Shown here piece after piece: positions 1 through 9,995 of a stretch of DNA of 64,000 bases. The number at the start of each line of letters is the position of its first letter. Positions within the stretch are counted from its first letter, which is position 1. Below the pieces are notes generated by a model. It saw only the letters and a list, made by a program, of their open reading frames with translations. It was not told where the DNA came from and made no database searches. Both the position numbers and the translations under genes were made by a program. Source of the stretch: CAWCUZ01 sp963798795 (lineage in GTDB: Bacteria; Acidobacteriota; Vicinamibacteria; Vicinamibacterales; SCN-69-37); assembly GCA_963798795.1 (NCBI GenBank), contig CAWCUZ010000001.1:1550001-1614000 (forward strand), given 5' to 3'.

Positions 1-780
1 GGCGAGTGGGTCGACCCGGAAACGATCGACTCGCGCATCTGGCCGAGGACCGCCGCTATCGCCGAGCGGTTCTGGTCGCCGCGCGAGGTGACCGACGTCG
101 ACGACATGTACCGGAGGCTCGCCGCCGTCAGCGTCGACCTGGAGCAACTGGGCCTGACGCACGAGAAGAACCGCGACATGCTGCTGCGGCGGCTCGCGCA
201 CACCGCCGACCTCGGACCGCTCCACACGCTGGCCGACGTGATCGAGCCGGTCAAGGGATACCAGCGCGGCGCGCAGCAGCACGGCACGACGTTCCTGCCG
301 CTGACGCATCTCGTCGACGCCGTCAGCACCGACAGCCTCGGGGCGCGACAGGTGCGCGCCCAGGTGGATGCACTCTTGGGGGATGCGCCGGATTTCGTCC
401 GCGGGCGCGACCCGCTCGAGACGCGATTCGCGGCGTGGCGCAATCTGCATCCCGCGATCGATCGGCTGATCGATCAGGCGCCCGCGCTGCGCGAGGCGGC
501 CCCGCTCGCCGCCGAGCTGGCGGCAATGGGCGAGATGGGCCTCGATGCGCTCAGCTATCTGTCCACCGGGGCCACGCCGCCGGCGGCGTGGCGCGACGCG
601 CAACTGGCGTCGCTCACGCAGGCCGCCCGACCCGTGGCGGCGGTGGAGTTTCCATTCGTCACGGCGATGCGCGAGCTCGTGGTGGCGGCGACCGAGCAGG
701 ACCAGCTCCGAACGATGTCGCCCGCCGACTGGCGCGCGCGGGTGCGCCAACTGGCCGCGCCTCCGAGGCGCGGGCGGTAG
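1..780 (+). CDS. Glycoside hydrolase family 20 beta-N-acetylhexosaminidase, C-terminal part
   Basis: The frame is open from base 1 to a TAG at 780, so only the last 259 residues lie in the window. The first residues (ETIDSRIWPRTAAIAERFWS) match the end of the GH20 catalytic barrel, where an acidic-aromatic stretch and an IWPR...AERxWS block close the active site. The rest is a helical C-terminal tail of about 200 residues, longer than in minimal GH20 enzymes. GH20 enzymes remove terminal GlcNAc/GalNAc from chitin oligomers or glycoconjugates. No signal peptide or catalytic Asp-Glu pair can be checked because the 5' part is missing. The family call rests mainly on the first 30 residues. Confidence 0.72.
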   Translation, partial: GEWVDPETIDSRIWPRTAAIAERFWSPREVTDVDDMYRRLAAVSVDLEQLGLTHEKNRDMLLRRLAHTADLGPLHTLADVIEPVKGYQRGAQQHGTTFLPLTHLVDAVSTDSLGARQVRAQVDALLGDAPDFVRGRDPLETRFAAWRNLHPAIDRLIDQAPALREAAPLAAELAAMGEMGLDALSYLSTGATPPAAWRDAQLASLTQAARPVAAVEFPFVTAMRELVVAATEQDQLRTMSPADWRARVRQLAAPPRRGR

Positions 781-830
781 ACCGGCTCCCGGCCGGCCCA
801 CCGCCATCCGCGCCCGGCCACGGGCTCGGC

Positions 831-1490
831 TCAGCGCCTGAAGCGGAGTCCCGCGCCGCGCCTGACGCCGGCGCCGGCGCCGGCGCCGCGGCCCTCGTGC
901 AGGCGCATCGTCTCGCGCTGCTTCGGCGTGAGCACGTCGGCCGTCGCCGTCGCCGTCTTCACCCGCAGATCGAGAAGCTGCTTCTCGAGCGTCGCGACCT
1001 TGGCGGCAAGACTCGTGATCCTGGCGCTGTCGCGCTTGTCGGAAAACAGCTCGCGGTGGAGTGTCTTCTGCGTGAACTCCAGCTCATCCACCAACGGCGC
1101 CCCCTGATCGCGCGCCGCGCGTTCGAGGTCGGCGATCGTCGCGCGCTGGTCGTCGTTGAGGTCGAGCGCGTTCGCTCCCGGGCCGGCGCCGCGCCCTCGG
1201 CCCATCATCGGACCACCGCGGCCCGCCTGCGGACCGCGCGCCATCTGCTGCCCGGCGCCCTGCCCCGGTCTGACGCCTGGCGGCTGTCCCTGTCCGCGGC
1301 CCGGTCCGGCCATGCGGCCGCGCCCCATGGCGCCCTGCCCCGTCGGGGGCGGCGCCGCCTGGCCCTGCACGACGGGCGGGTCGCCGGCCTGGCCCTGTCC
1401 CGGACCGGCCGCGCCCTGGGCCGCCACGAACGCGGCGGCCAGTCCCACCGCTGTCACCGTTGCGCCAATGCTGAAGAGTCTTCGAGTCAT
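831..1490 (-). CDS. Periplasmic LTXXQ-type (Spy/CpxP-like) protein
   Basis: 219 residues with an N-terminal signal peptide (about residues 1-24, ending near VAAQGAAG). A long Gly/Pro/Gln-rich low-complexity segment follows (about 25-110), then a helical domain. The helical part has a DLNDDQRATI motif and a second LTPKQRETM motif, the paired LTxxQ signatures of the Spy/CpxP family of periplasmic chaperone or metal/envelope-stress proteins. The Gly/Gln-rich linker is unusually long for that family. The gene is divergent from the exported protein at 1648 and convergent with the GH20 gene, so it is probably monocistronic. The specific role (metal sensing or chaperone) cannot be told from sequence. 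Confidence 0.72.
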   Translation of the reverse strand: MTRRLFSIGATVTAVGLAAAFVAAQGAAGPGQGQAGDPPVVQGQAAPPPTGQGAMGRGRMAGPGRGQGQPPGVRPGQGAGQQMARGPQAGRGGPMMGRGRGAGPGANALDLNDDQRATIADLERAARDQGAPLVDELEFTQKTLHRELFSDKRDSARITSLAAKVATLEKQLLDLRVKTATATADVLTPKQRETMRLHEGRGAGAGAGVRRGAGLRFRR

Positions 1491-1647
1491 GTGGTACTCC
1501 CTTCCGATTCGCTGGTCTGATCCATTGGACCAATTCGAATGCGTGAGGTTGCGAACGCCGACCGACTTTCACAGAGTTGTCATACCTGGCGTCGCGGCTG
1601 GAGCCGGAGCATTCGCCAGGGCGGCCGGCCGTGCTAGCATCCCCGCC

Positions 1648-2730
1648 ATGCGCTCACTTCGGGTCCGTCTGGTCGTTCCTCTCGTCCTGGCCGCGGTCGT
1701 CCTGGTCCCGGCGGCATCCACGCTGGCCTTCCGGGCCACGCCGGCGAAGCTGTCCGACGCGGAGTTCTGGAAGCTGTCGCAGGAGCTGTCCGAGCCGAAC
1801 GGTTACTTCCGTTCCGACAACCTGCTCTCGAACGAGATGGGCTTCCAGACGATCATCCCGGAGCTGCTGCAGATCGTGAAGCCCGGCGTCTACCTGGGCG
1901 TCGGCCCGGAGCAGAACTTCACCTACATCGCGTCGCTCAAGCCGAAGATGGTGTTCATCACCGACATCCGGCGCGGCAACCTGCAGCTTCACTTGATGTA
2001 CAAGGCGCTCTTCGAGATGTCGACGGACCGCGCCGATTTCGTCGGCATGCTCTTCGGCAAGAAGCGGCCCGACGGGCTCACGGCGAGCTCGTCGGTCAAC
2101 GAGATCTTCTCGAAGTACGACGCCGTGCCGGTGAGCGCCGCGGTTCACGACGCGACCTGGAAGCGCATCGTCGACGACTTGACGAAGGCGCCCCACACGC
2201 TGCCGCTCAACAACGACGAACTCGAGGGCATCAAGTACGTCGTGGACAGCTTCTACGGTTTCGGCACCGCCATCAACTACAACTCATCGGGCGGCGGCGG
2301 CTTCGGACGCGGCGGATCGATGGCGACCTACGAGAGCCTGATGGTCACCGACGACGCGAGGGGCCATCAGATCAGCTACCTCGCGAACGAGGACCTGTTC
2401 GGGTACGTGAAGGCACTTGAGTCGAAGAACCTGCTCGTACCCCTCGTCGGCGACTTCGCCGGGCCGACGGCGCTGCGCGCCGTCGGCGCCTACATCCGCG
2501 CGCACGGCGAGACCGTGCAGGCGTTCTATCTCTCGAACGTCGAGGACTATCTGACCGGCGGCCTGTGGCAGAGCTTCTGCAACAACGTCTCGACGCTGCC
2601 ACTCACCGACGCGAGCACGTTCATCTACGGCGCGCGGCCGCAGGGCGGCGGCGGACGGGGCGGCGGACTCGCGTCCTGGTACCGCCCGATCCTGCCGGAC
2701 GTGAAGCAGTACAACTGCAAAGGGAACTGA
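1648..2730 (+). CDS. Conserved exported protein of unknown function, Rossmann/methyltransferase-like
   Basis: 360 residues from the ATG at 1648. Longer in-frame upstream starts would overlap the divergent gene and lack a signal peptide. Residues 1-27 look like a signal peptide (VRLVVPLVLAAVVLVPAASTLAF). The mature part contains YLGVGPEQNFTYIASLKPK followed by a VFITDIRR stretch. This resembles the glycine loop and acidic strand of a Rossmann-type methyltransferase, but the usual GxGxG is only partial. I know related exported proteins mainly from Acidobacteria and Leptospira annotations without a proven function. The gene stands alone; a palindrome cluster begins 9 bases after its stop. Confidence 0.65.
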   Translation: MRSLRVRLVVPLVLAAVVLVPAASTLAFRATPAKLSDAEFWKLSQELSEPNGYFRSDNLLSNEMGFQTIIPELLQIVKPGVYLGVGPEQNFTYIASLKPKMVFITDIRRGNLQLHLMYKALFEMSTDRADFVGMLFGKKRPDGLTASSSVNEIFSKYDAVPVSAAVHDATWKRIVDDLTKAPHTLPLNNDELEGIKYVVDSFYGFGTAINYNSSGGGGFGRGGSMATYESLMVTDDARGHQISYLANEDLFGYVKALESKNLLVPLVGDFAGPTALRAVGAYIRAHGETVQAFYLSNVEDYLTGGLWQSFCNNVSTLPLTDASTFIYGARPQGGGGRGGGLASWYRPILPDVKQYNCKGN

Positions 2731-2739
2731 TCGCCGTCG

Positions 2740-2843
2740 CCGCAGGGCTTCAGCCCTGCGGACGGTCCGGGCGGGCTGAAGCCCGCCGGCTACGCCTGAC
2801 GAGGGGCGGCTGCTCGCGTAGCCGCAGGGCTTCAGCCCTGCGG
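2740..2843. repeat. Three GGGCTTCAGCCC-core palindromes
   Basis: Three GC-rich inverted repeats lie between the exported-protein gene and ahcY, at about 2740-2761, 2770-2790 and 2821-2843. The first and third share a stem GCAGGG...CCCTGC around TTCA. The middle one has GCGGGC...GCCCGC around TGAA. They belong to a dispersed palindrome family seen at several places in the window. Confidence 0.8.
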
Positions 2844-2844
2844 A

Positions 2845-2883
2845 CTTCTGCCTTCTGCCTTCTGCCTTCTGCCTTCTGCCTTC

Positions 2884-2884
<1 letters not shown>
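2845..2884. repeat. Heptanucleotide tandem repeat (CTTCTGC)5
   Basis: Five exact CTTCTGC units plus a partial unit run directly into the stop codon of ahcY. The same 7-mer, in the opposite orientation, recurs at 5367-5380 just before the start of the upstream gene of this operon, and again at 52504-52527 and 61185-61308. Confidence 0.9.
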
Positions 2885-4383
<1,499 letters not shown>

Positions 4384-4428
4384 CTCAATCTCCTCTCGAG
4401 AACCTCAGAACCCCAGAACTCCAGAACC

Positions 4429-5361
4429 TCAGCGTGATCGCTTCCCCACCGCACTGAACAATGCCGGCCCCTTCGCCTCGGTCGCCGGCGGCAGCGCATG
4501 CATCGAGACGTCCGTGAAGCCCGCCTGCGCCAGCAGCTTGCGCGTCTGGTCGTCCGAAAAGCCGAGCCAGACGTGCCCCATCTGCTGACGATACGCCTCG
4601 TGTTCGTGCGGTGCCATGTCGACAATGAGCAGGCGGCCGCCCGGTTTGAGGACGCGCGCGGCCTCGGCGAGCACGAGGGCAGGTGACGCGACGTGATGCA
4701 GCACCAGCATCAACAGCGCGGCATCGAGCGTGCCGGCGTCGATCGGAAGCGCTTCGAGCGCGCCTCGCCGTAAATCAACGTTCGTCATGCCGGCCGCTCG
4801 GCCGCGTGCCGCGGCCAGCATGTCGTCCGAGACGTCCACGCCGATGACACGCGCGACGTGCGGCGCAATGAGCGGAAGGTTGGCGCCGGTGCCGCAGCCG
4901 AGATCGCCGACGACCCAGTCGGATGGCAGGAGCGCGAGCAGCGCCCGCGCGGCGAACGCGGCGCCGAACAGCTCCTCGCGCAACCGGTCCCACTGCCCCG
5001 CCGCCGACGCGAAGAACTGCTGAGACGACTCGCTGCGCCGCGCCAGCACCTGCCGCAGGCGCCGCGCGTCCTGCTCCACGGCGGGCCGCGCGACGAGCTG
5101 ATCGCGCGTGAGCTGCCAGAGCTGCGTGGTGGGATCCATCGCCTCGCCGGGCACGAGCGAGTAGTAGCGGCTGGTGCCGTCGCGCCGCGAGGTCACGAGG
5201 CCGGCATCCGCCAACGTCTTCAGGTGCCGGCTCACGGTCGACTGCGGAAGCTGCAGCACCGCGCACAGCTCGCCCACCGTCAGCTCCTGCGCCTCGACCA
5301 GCAGCAGCACGCGGCAGCGCGTGGGGTCGGAGAGGGCGGAGAGAGATTCGAGGACGGGCAT
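4429..5361 (-). CDS. ArsR-family regulator fused to a SAM-dependent methyltransferase domain
   Basis: 310 residues. Residues 1-95 are an ArsR winged helix (SALSDPTRCRVLLLV, QSTVSRHLKTLADAGLV). Residues about 140-300 are a class I methyltransferase with motif I GDLGCGTGAN, a VIGVDVSDDML strand and a LKPGGRLLIVDMA strand. The order, regulator then ahcY, suggests a transcription factor that senses SAM or SAH. ArsR-family control of methionine/SAH genes (SahR) is known in Proteobacteria, and the fused domain would be the natural ligand site. A perfect palindrome lies 28 bases upstream of the start. Whether the methyltransferase domain is catalytic or only binds ligand cannot be told from sequence. 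Confidence 0.88.
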   Translation of the reverse strand: MPVLESLSALSDPTRCRVLLLVEAQELTVGELCAVLQLPQSTVSRHLKTLADAGLVTSRRDGTSRYYSLVPGEAMDPTTQLWQLTRDQLVARPAVEQDARRLRQVLARRSESSQQFFASAAGQWDRLREELFGAAFAARALLALLPSDWVVGDLGCGTGANLPLIAPHVARVIGVDVSDDMLAAARGRAAGMTNVDLRRGALEALPIDAGTLDAALLMLVLHHVASPALVLAEAARVLKPGGRLLIVDMAPHEHEAYRQQMGHVWLGFSDDQTRKLLAQAGFTDVSMHALPPATEAKGPALFSAVGKRSR

Positions 5362-5366
5362 GGTTC

Positions 5367-5380
5367 AAGGCAGAAGGCAA
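5367..5380. repeat. Short GGCAGAA repeat, inverted relative to 2845-2884
   Basis: Two near-copies of the 7-mer (AAGGCAGAAGGCA) lie just upstream of the ArsR-methyltransferase start. Together with 2845-2884 they bracket the whole ArsR-ahcY operon in inverted orientation. Confidence 0.6.
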
Positions 5381-5388
5381 AAGATCTA

Positions 5389-5410
5389 TTAATCCGTGAA
5401 TCCGGATTAA
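5389..5410. promoter_or_regulatory. Perfect palindrome TTAATCCG-N6-CGGATTAA, likely operator
   Basis: Two exact 8-base arms separated by TGAATC lie 28 bases upstream of the ArsR-methyltransferase start, in the 134-base gap to the divergent PadR gene. Size, spacing and position fit an ArsR dimer site for autoregulation of the ArsR-ahcY operon. It could also influence the divergent padR promoter. The protein-site match is inference. Confidence 0.6.
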
Positions 5411-5495
5411 CGAATCATCGCACACACCGTGGCCTCAGTCAAGGGAACCACGCCGGGGCCATAACCGTCTTAGTGAATGCACTCTTGATGAATCT

Positions 5496-5855
5496 ATGTC
5501 CTTCCGACGCGCCGCTTCCCCGCTGCCGCTGACCCCACTGGCGTTCGAACTCCTTCTGGCTCTCTCGGATGGCACCCGTCACGGCTACGCCATCCTCCAG
5601 GTTGTCGAGGCCCGGCTGGGCGGATTGCTGCCCATGCGGACCGGCACGCTGTACCGCGCGCTCGCCCGGCTGCTGGACGAAGGGCTCATCGACGAGGCCG
5701 CGCCGCCGTCGACCGACGGGCCGCCGGATGAGCGCCGGCGCTATTACCAGCTCACGCCACGCGGGCGCGAGATCCTCCGCGCCGAGGCCGAGCGGCTGGC
5801 GGGCCAGGTCGACGCGGCCCGCGCCAAGCGTCTGCTTCCGGAGCGGCCGTCGTGA
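5496..5855 (+). CDS. PadR-family transcriptional regulator
   Basis: 119 residues. The PadR winged helix is clear: LTPLAFELLLALSDG, HGYAILQVVE, MRTGTLYRALARLLDEGLI and a wing ending in RRRYYQLTPRGREIL. A short C-terminal dimerisation helix follows. The last bases (GTGA) overlap the start of a collapsed ADOP permease gene. This is the usual PadR-ADOP pairing in Acidobacteriota, also seen intact at 9665-12737. With its partner permease reduced to a relic, this regulator may be an orphan. Confidence 0.9.
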   Translation: MSFRRAASPLPLTPLAFELLLALSDGTRHGYAILQVVEARLGGLLPMRTGTLYRALARLLDEGLIDEAAPPSTDGPPDERRRYYQLTPRGREILRAEAERLAGQVDAARAKRLLPERPS

Positions 5856-6286
5856 ACCGCCGGCCGCCTGGCGCGCTCGTCGCGGGGATCCTCCTGCGCC
5901 TGTCGAGTCTCGCGTATCCGCGCGACTACCAGGACCGCTTCGGCCCCGGGCTCTGGACGACGGCCGCGATGCGCCCGCACGGGGCGCGTCGGCGCGGCCG
6001 CCTGGCCTTCGCGTGGACGACGGCGTTTCTTACCGCGGACATCTGCTGGACGGGCGGCCTGCTTCGGCTGGCCCGGCTTCGCGACCGGCTCTTCTGGCCG
6101 TCGCCATCGGTCCCCGCTCGGAAAGGACCTCGCACGCTCAGCTCGCTCGCCACCGACATCCGTCATGGCGCTCGCGGTGTCTGAACGCCGCGGCGAGCTG
6201 GGCCTCCGCCTCGCCCTCGGCTCGACGCCCCTGCAGGCGATGGGACTCGTCTTGCGCCAGACGCTGATGCTCGGCGACCCTCAGGT
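5852..6286 (+). pseudogene. Collapsed ADOP (MacB/FtsX-like) permease, N- and C-terminal ends only
   Basis: The first part (GTG at 5852) encodes an ADOP amino-terminal extension (LSSLAYPRDYQDRFGPGLW) and reaches the start of the permease (LATDIRHGARG). It then jumps, in another frame, to the end of such proteins (AVSERRGELGLRLALGSTP, then QAMGLVLRQTLML). Compared with the intact 913-residue homologue at 9996, about 700 central codons are missing and a stop occurs at 6181-6183. I read this as an internal deletion of a PadR-linked ADOP gene. The stretch to 6345 holds only a degenerate copy of the dispersed palindrome and no gene. Confidence 0.78.
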
Positions 6287-6345
6287 CCTAGGAACAGAAT
6301 GGAGGGCCGGGTCTTCCCCGTTGAAGCGCGTCGAGAGCCGAGACC

Positions 6346-7206
6346 CTAGCGCCCGGAACCTGATCGTGCGCTCTTCACTTCTTCGACGATTTTCTGCGCC
6401 GCCGGCAGGCTGATGTCGCAGGCCGGGTCGTTGATGCGGCACTGGGCGAGCGTGAGGTTGCAGCCGCAGGTGCAGTGCTCGGTGTTCAGCCGCTTCAGGA
6501 CTTCCTCCCGCTGCCCCGGCGTCAGCGCCGACAGGTCGATGCCGGGAATCTCCGTGGCGTAGGCCGCATTGGCGAGCAGCACCTGGCCGGTGTCCTTGAC
6601 CACCTCGACGTGCGCGTGCGCGGAGAGACCAGCCAGCACGCGCACCTCCTGCTCGGTGGGCGACGGCAGGAGCATCCCTACGTGCCGCTGCACGATCGCG
6701 CCGTCGGCGTTGACGACGAAGGTCGACGGGACTGCGGGGATGCCACCGAACGCCTGCTGCAGCTCGGCGCTGGCGATCGCGATCGGATAGTTGACGTGAT
6801 AGCTCGCCGCGAACGCCGCGACGTCGTCCGGCGCGCGCGTGTCGATCGACAGGCCGAGGATCTGGATCTGGTCGCGGTAGCGGTCCTGCAGTGCGACGAG
6901 CGTCGGGATTTCTTCACGGCACGGCCCGCACCACGTCGCCCAGAAGTTCACGAGCAGGATCTTGCCGTGCCAGCTCGCCGGGTCGATCGGCGTGCCGTCG
7001 AGCGTCTTCAACGACAACGCGGGCAGCGGCACCGGTTTGTCCGACACCGCGACGGTCACTTCGTCAGTCGCCGGCCACAACACCGCCGGCCCGTCCCCCG
7101 CGGTCGCGCCCACGTCGTCTCGTCCCGCGCGCAGCACCACGGCGATGCCGAGCGCGAGGACCGCCAGCACGATGGCGAGCAGCAGGCCGGAGCGCTTAGG
7201 AATCAT
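6346..7206 (-). CDS. TlpA/ResA-like membrane-anchored thioredoxin with a Cys-rich C-terminal domain
   Basis: 286 residues. Residues 8-27 form a single membrane anchor. Residues about 60-200 are a TlpA-type thioredoxin fold with WATWCGPC (Cys93, Cys96) and the cis-Pro region PAVPSTFVV. Family members reduce periplasmic disulfides, for example in cytochrome c assembly. After an Ala-rich stretch, the last 80 residues add a domain ending with C245-x-C-x-C249, C256 and C263. This is not a CxxCH haem site and looks like a metal-binding or redox knuckle. I do not recognise it from classical TlpA proteins. The gene is convergent with the PadR/ADOP relic and shares its strand with the S9 peptidase behind it. 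Confidence 0.85.
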   Translation of the reverse strand: MIPKRSGLLLAIVLAVLALGIAVVLRAGRDDVGATAGDGPAVLWPATDEVTVAVSDKPVPLPALSLKTLDGTPIDPASWHGKILLVNFWATWCGPCREEIPTLVALQDRYRDQIQILGLSIDTRAPDDVAAFAASYHVNYPIAIASAELQQAFGGIPAVPSTFVVNADGAIVQRHVGMLLPSPTEQEVRVLAGLSAHAHVEVVKDTGQVLLANAAYATEIPGIDLSALTPGQREEVLKRLNTEHCTCGCNLTLAQCRINDPACDISLPAAQKIVEEVKSARSGSGR

Positions 7207-7250
7207 CGGATGTCGTGTCCCCTGGCCTGAAGACCCGGGGCTCCATCACG

Positions 7251-7297
7251 CAAATCTCCAAATCTCCAAATCTCCAAATCCCAAATCTCCAAATCCC
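7251..7297. repeat. AAATCTCC-type tandem repeat
   Basis: Four to five imperfect 8-9 base units (CAAATCTCC / AAATCCC) end one base before the stop codon of the S9 peptidase gene. The complementary array lies at 9569-9638 beyond the other end of that gene, so the gene sits between inverted copies. A palindrome of the dispersed family (CCTGAAGACCCGGGGCTCC) precedes it at 7223-7241. Confidence 0.85.
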
Positions 7298-7298
7298 G

Positions 7299-9517
7299 TC
7301 ACTTGACGCTCAGTCGTTCCGGTCGCATGACGAGATTCTCGATGAAGAACTCCATCATGCGCGCGTTGTTGACGCCGCTGTGGCCCATGTCGGGCCCGAC
7401 CTGCACCTCGAAGCTCTTGCCCGCCCGCTGCAGCGCCTGGATGAGCTGCATCGAGTTGCTCGGGTGCACGTTGTTGTCGGCCGTCCCGTAGTAGAGCAGC
7501 AGCCGGCCCGCGCAGGTTGTCCGCGTAGGTCATGGCGCTGCCCGCGTCGTAGCCTTCCTTGTTCTCCTGCGGGATCCACATGTACCGCTCGGTGTAGATC
7601 GTGTCGTAGTTGCGCCAGTCGGTCGGCGGCGACGACGCCGACGCGGCGGCGAAGACGTCCGGATGCCGCAGCGATCTCCATCGCCGACGGTGTAGCCGCC
7701 GTACGACGTGCCCGTAGATGCCGACGCGCGCCTTGTCGACGTACGGCCGGTTCCACAGCGCCTTGATGCCCTCGGCCATGTCGTCCATCTCCGTCTGGCC
7801 GAGCTTGAGATAGATCGCGTCGAGCGTCGCGCCCCATCCCGGGCGCCGCGCGCGAGCCGAGGTTCACGATCAGGAACCCGTACTCGGCGGTCGGGTTCGG
7901 ATGCTGAACGTCTCCGTCGGCACGTTGCTGCCCGACGCCGGCCCGCCGTAGACCGGCACGAGCATCGGATACTTCTTCGACGGATCGAAGTTCGACGGAA
8001 AACTCGATCTGCCCGTACAAGCGTCGTCCTGCCGTCGGCGGCGAGATAGGTGAACTGCTCGGCCTTCCGCAACCCCAGCGCGCTCGAACTGGGTCAGGTC
8101 GCTCTTCGCCAGCTCGGCGACCACCTGGCCCGTCGCGTCCATCGACGCCGCGAGGCTGGGCGGCATGTCGTGCGTCTGGTACGACGTCAGAACGTGCTGG
8201 CCGTCGGGCGCCAGCGGACACCGCGTGCGTGAACCGTCGGATCGGTCAGCCGCACGTCGCCCGTGCCGTCGAGCCCCACGCGGTGCAACTGCAGCTTCAT
8301 GAAGTTGTCGCCGTCGCGCGCCATGTAGAACATCACGCTGGCGTCCTCGTCCACCTTGACGATGCCGGCCGACCTCGAACGTGGTGTTGCTGGTGATCGG
8401 ATTGATCAGCCTGCCGGTCAGATCGTAGAGGTAGTAGTTCGTCCAGCCGTTGCGGTCCGACTCCCAGATGAAGCGGTTGCTGTCGGCGAGGAGCCGCATC
8501 TGCGGCTGGTTGTCGACCCAGCCGGTCGGCCAGCTCTCGCGCACGACGACGCGGCACTTCGCCGTCGACGGGCTGCACGCGACGAATTCCATGATCTGCT
8601 GCCGCCGGTTGGTGCGGTTCATGAGCAGCTCGTCCGCCGTCCGGCGACCAGCGCACGTCGTAGACGTAGTGCCCGACGACGTCGTTGGTGAAGGGCTTGC
8701 CGTCGCGAACGTCGAGCTTCGTCGTCTGCTTCGTGGCGACGTCGTAGACGAGGACGTCCGCGATCGGATTCGGCGTGCCCGGCTTGGGATACGCCTCGAC
8801 GTCGAGCGAGTCCTGGATTTCCGTCTGGTCCGTCTGCAGGAAGTAGTCGTGCACCTGGCTCTCGTCGAAGCGGTAGAAGGCGACCTGCTGCCGTCGGGCG
8901 ACCACCACATCGCCGTGGTCTGGCCGAGCTCCTCGCCGTACACCCAGCTCCCGACGCCGTACTTCGATGCGGTCCTTCTCGCTGCCGTCGGTCGTGATGG
9001 CGACCTCGCCGCTGCCGTCGGCATTGCTCAGATACAGGTTGCGGTCGCGGTAGTACGCCTTCATCTTGCCGTCCGGCGACGGCGCGCAGGCGCTCTGCCG
9101 GCCGCGCTCGACCTGCTGCTGCCCGCACGGATTCGGCGTGCCGTCCGGCAGCGTCTGCCCGCGTCCGCCGCGGCCCCCGCGTCCGCCGAACGCCTGGCCG
9201 CCGCCGCGGCCGAACCCGCGTCCGGCCGGCCCGGTCGGGGCGTCGCCCGTGACCGTCGCCGTCCCGCTCGCCACGTCGAACCGGTAGGCCTTGCCGCCCG
9301 TCGCATAACTGAAGCTCTGGCCGTCGTCGTCCCACTGCGCGTTGATCGCGCCGGACACGACGACGCCCTGCAACTTGGGCTGCATCTCGACGAAGTGGCT
9401 GTAGCCGGGCATCCCGGCCAGCCGATCCTGCGCCCCCACCGAGGCAAAACCCAGCACCGACGCCGCGGCAACGGCCGCCCCCACTCCCCAACGATTCGAC
9501 CGACTCGGCCTGAACAT
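7299..9517 (-). pseudogene. S9 (dipeptidyl-peptidase IV-like) serine peptidase, frameshifted
   Basis: Homology to an exported S9B peptidase is continuous over about 740 codons but hops repeatedly between frames. It begins with a signal peptide (ATG at 9517, ASVLGFASVGAQ). Propeller segments follow (KAYYRDRNLYLSNADGSGE, then ELLMNRTNRRQQIMEF, then LTSYQTHDMPPSLAASM), then the nucleophile motif GTSYGGY, the Asp region YYGTADNNVHP and the His region GPDMGHSGV before a TGA at 7299. At least eight single-base indels are needed; two that I resolved are extra G in GGC runs. No premature stop is needed in the spliced frame, so this is either a very young pseudogene or locally poor sequence. Confidence 0.82.
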
Positions 9518-9568
9518 GACGTCGCTCCCCTATCGAGGAAGGATACACGACGCGTCCGATCCCCGGCG

Positions 9569-9638
9569 GATTTGGGATTTCGGGATTTGGCGATTTGGAG
9601 ATTTGGAGATTTGGAGATTTGGGGAGATTTGAGGATTT
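9569..9638. repeat. GGAGATTT tandem repeat
   Basis: About seven imperfect GATTTGGA units lie between the start of the S9 peptidase gene and the PadR gene. They are the reverse complement of the array at 7251-7297. The same unit occurs after pntB at 27991-28041. Confidence 0.85.
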
Positions 9639-9664
9639 ATACCTGCAGTGATACATTTGCGGTC

Positions 9665-9991
9665 GTGCCCGCCCCGCTGCCGCCGCACTGGTTCCAGATC
9701 CTGCTGGCCCTGGCCGACGAGGACCGGCACGGGCTGGCCATCATGAACGCGGTCCTCGACGAGACCGGCGGCCAGATGCGGCTCTGGCCGGGGATGCTCT
9801 ACCGCAACCTCAAGCGGCTGGCCGACGAAGGGCTCATCGTCGAGGTCCCGGGGCCGCCGGAGCCGTCGGCCGGCAGCCCGCGGTACTTCCGGATCACCCC
9901 GGCCGGGCGCCGGGCGTGCGGCGAGGAAGCGCGGCGGCTGGCGGGGTTCGTCGAAACGGCCCGCGTCAAACGTCTCATCAAGAAGACCTGA
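9665..9991 (+). CDS. PadR-family transcriptional regulator
   Basis: 108 residues from the GTG at 9665; there is no ATG in the homologous region. The winged helix reads HWFQILLALADEDRHGLAIM, then MRLWPGMLYRNLKRLADEGLI and a wing with PRYFRITPAGRRACGEEA. The stop is 4 bases before the ATG of the ADOP permease, so the two are surely co-transcribed. Such PadR proteins are thought to repress their own permease operon. An AT-richer stretch with ATACC and GATACA elements lies just upstream (9638-9656) and is the place to look for its operator. Confidence 0.88.
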   Translation: MPAPLPPHWFQILLALADEDRHGLAIMNAVLDETGGQMRLWPGMLYRNLKRLADEGLIVEVPGPPEPSAGSPRYFRITPAGRRACGEEARRLAGFVETARVKRLIKKT

Positions 9992-9995
9992 CCTG

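Noticed and set aside
6466..6490. Haem-binding site in the TlpA-like tail
   Set aside because: The cysteines are spaced CxCxC and no CxxCH is present.
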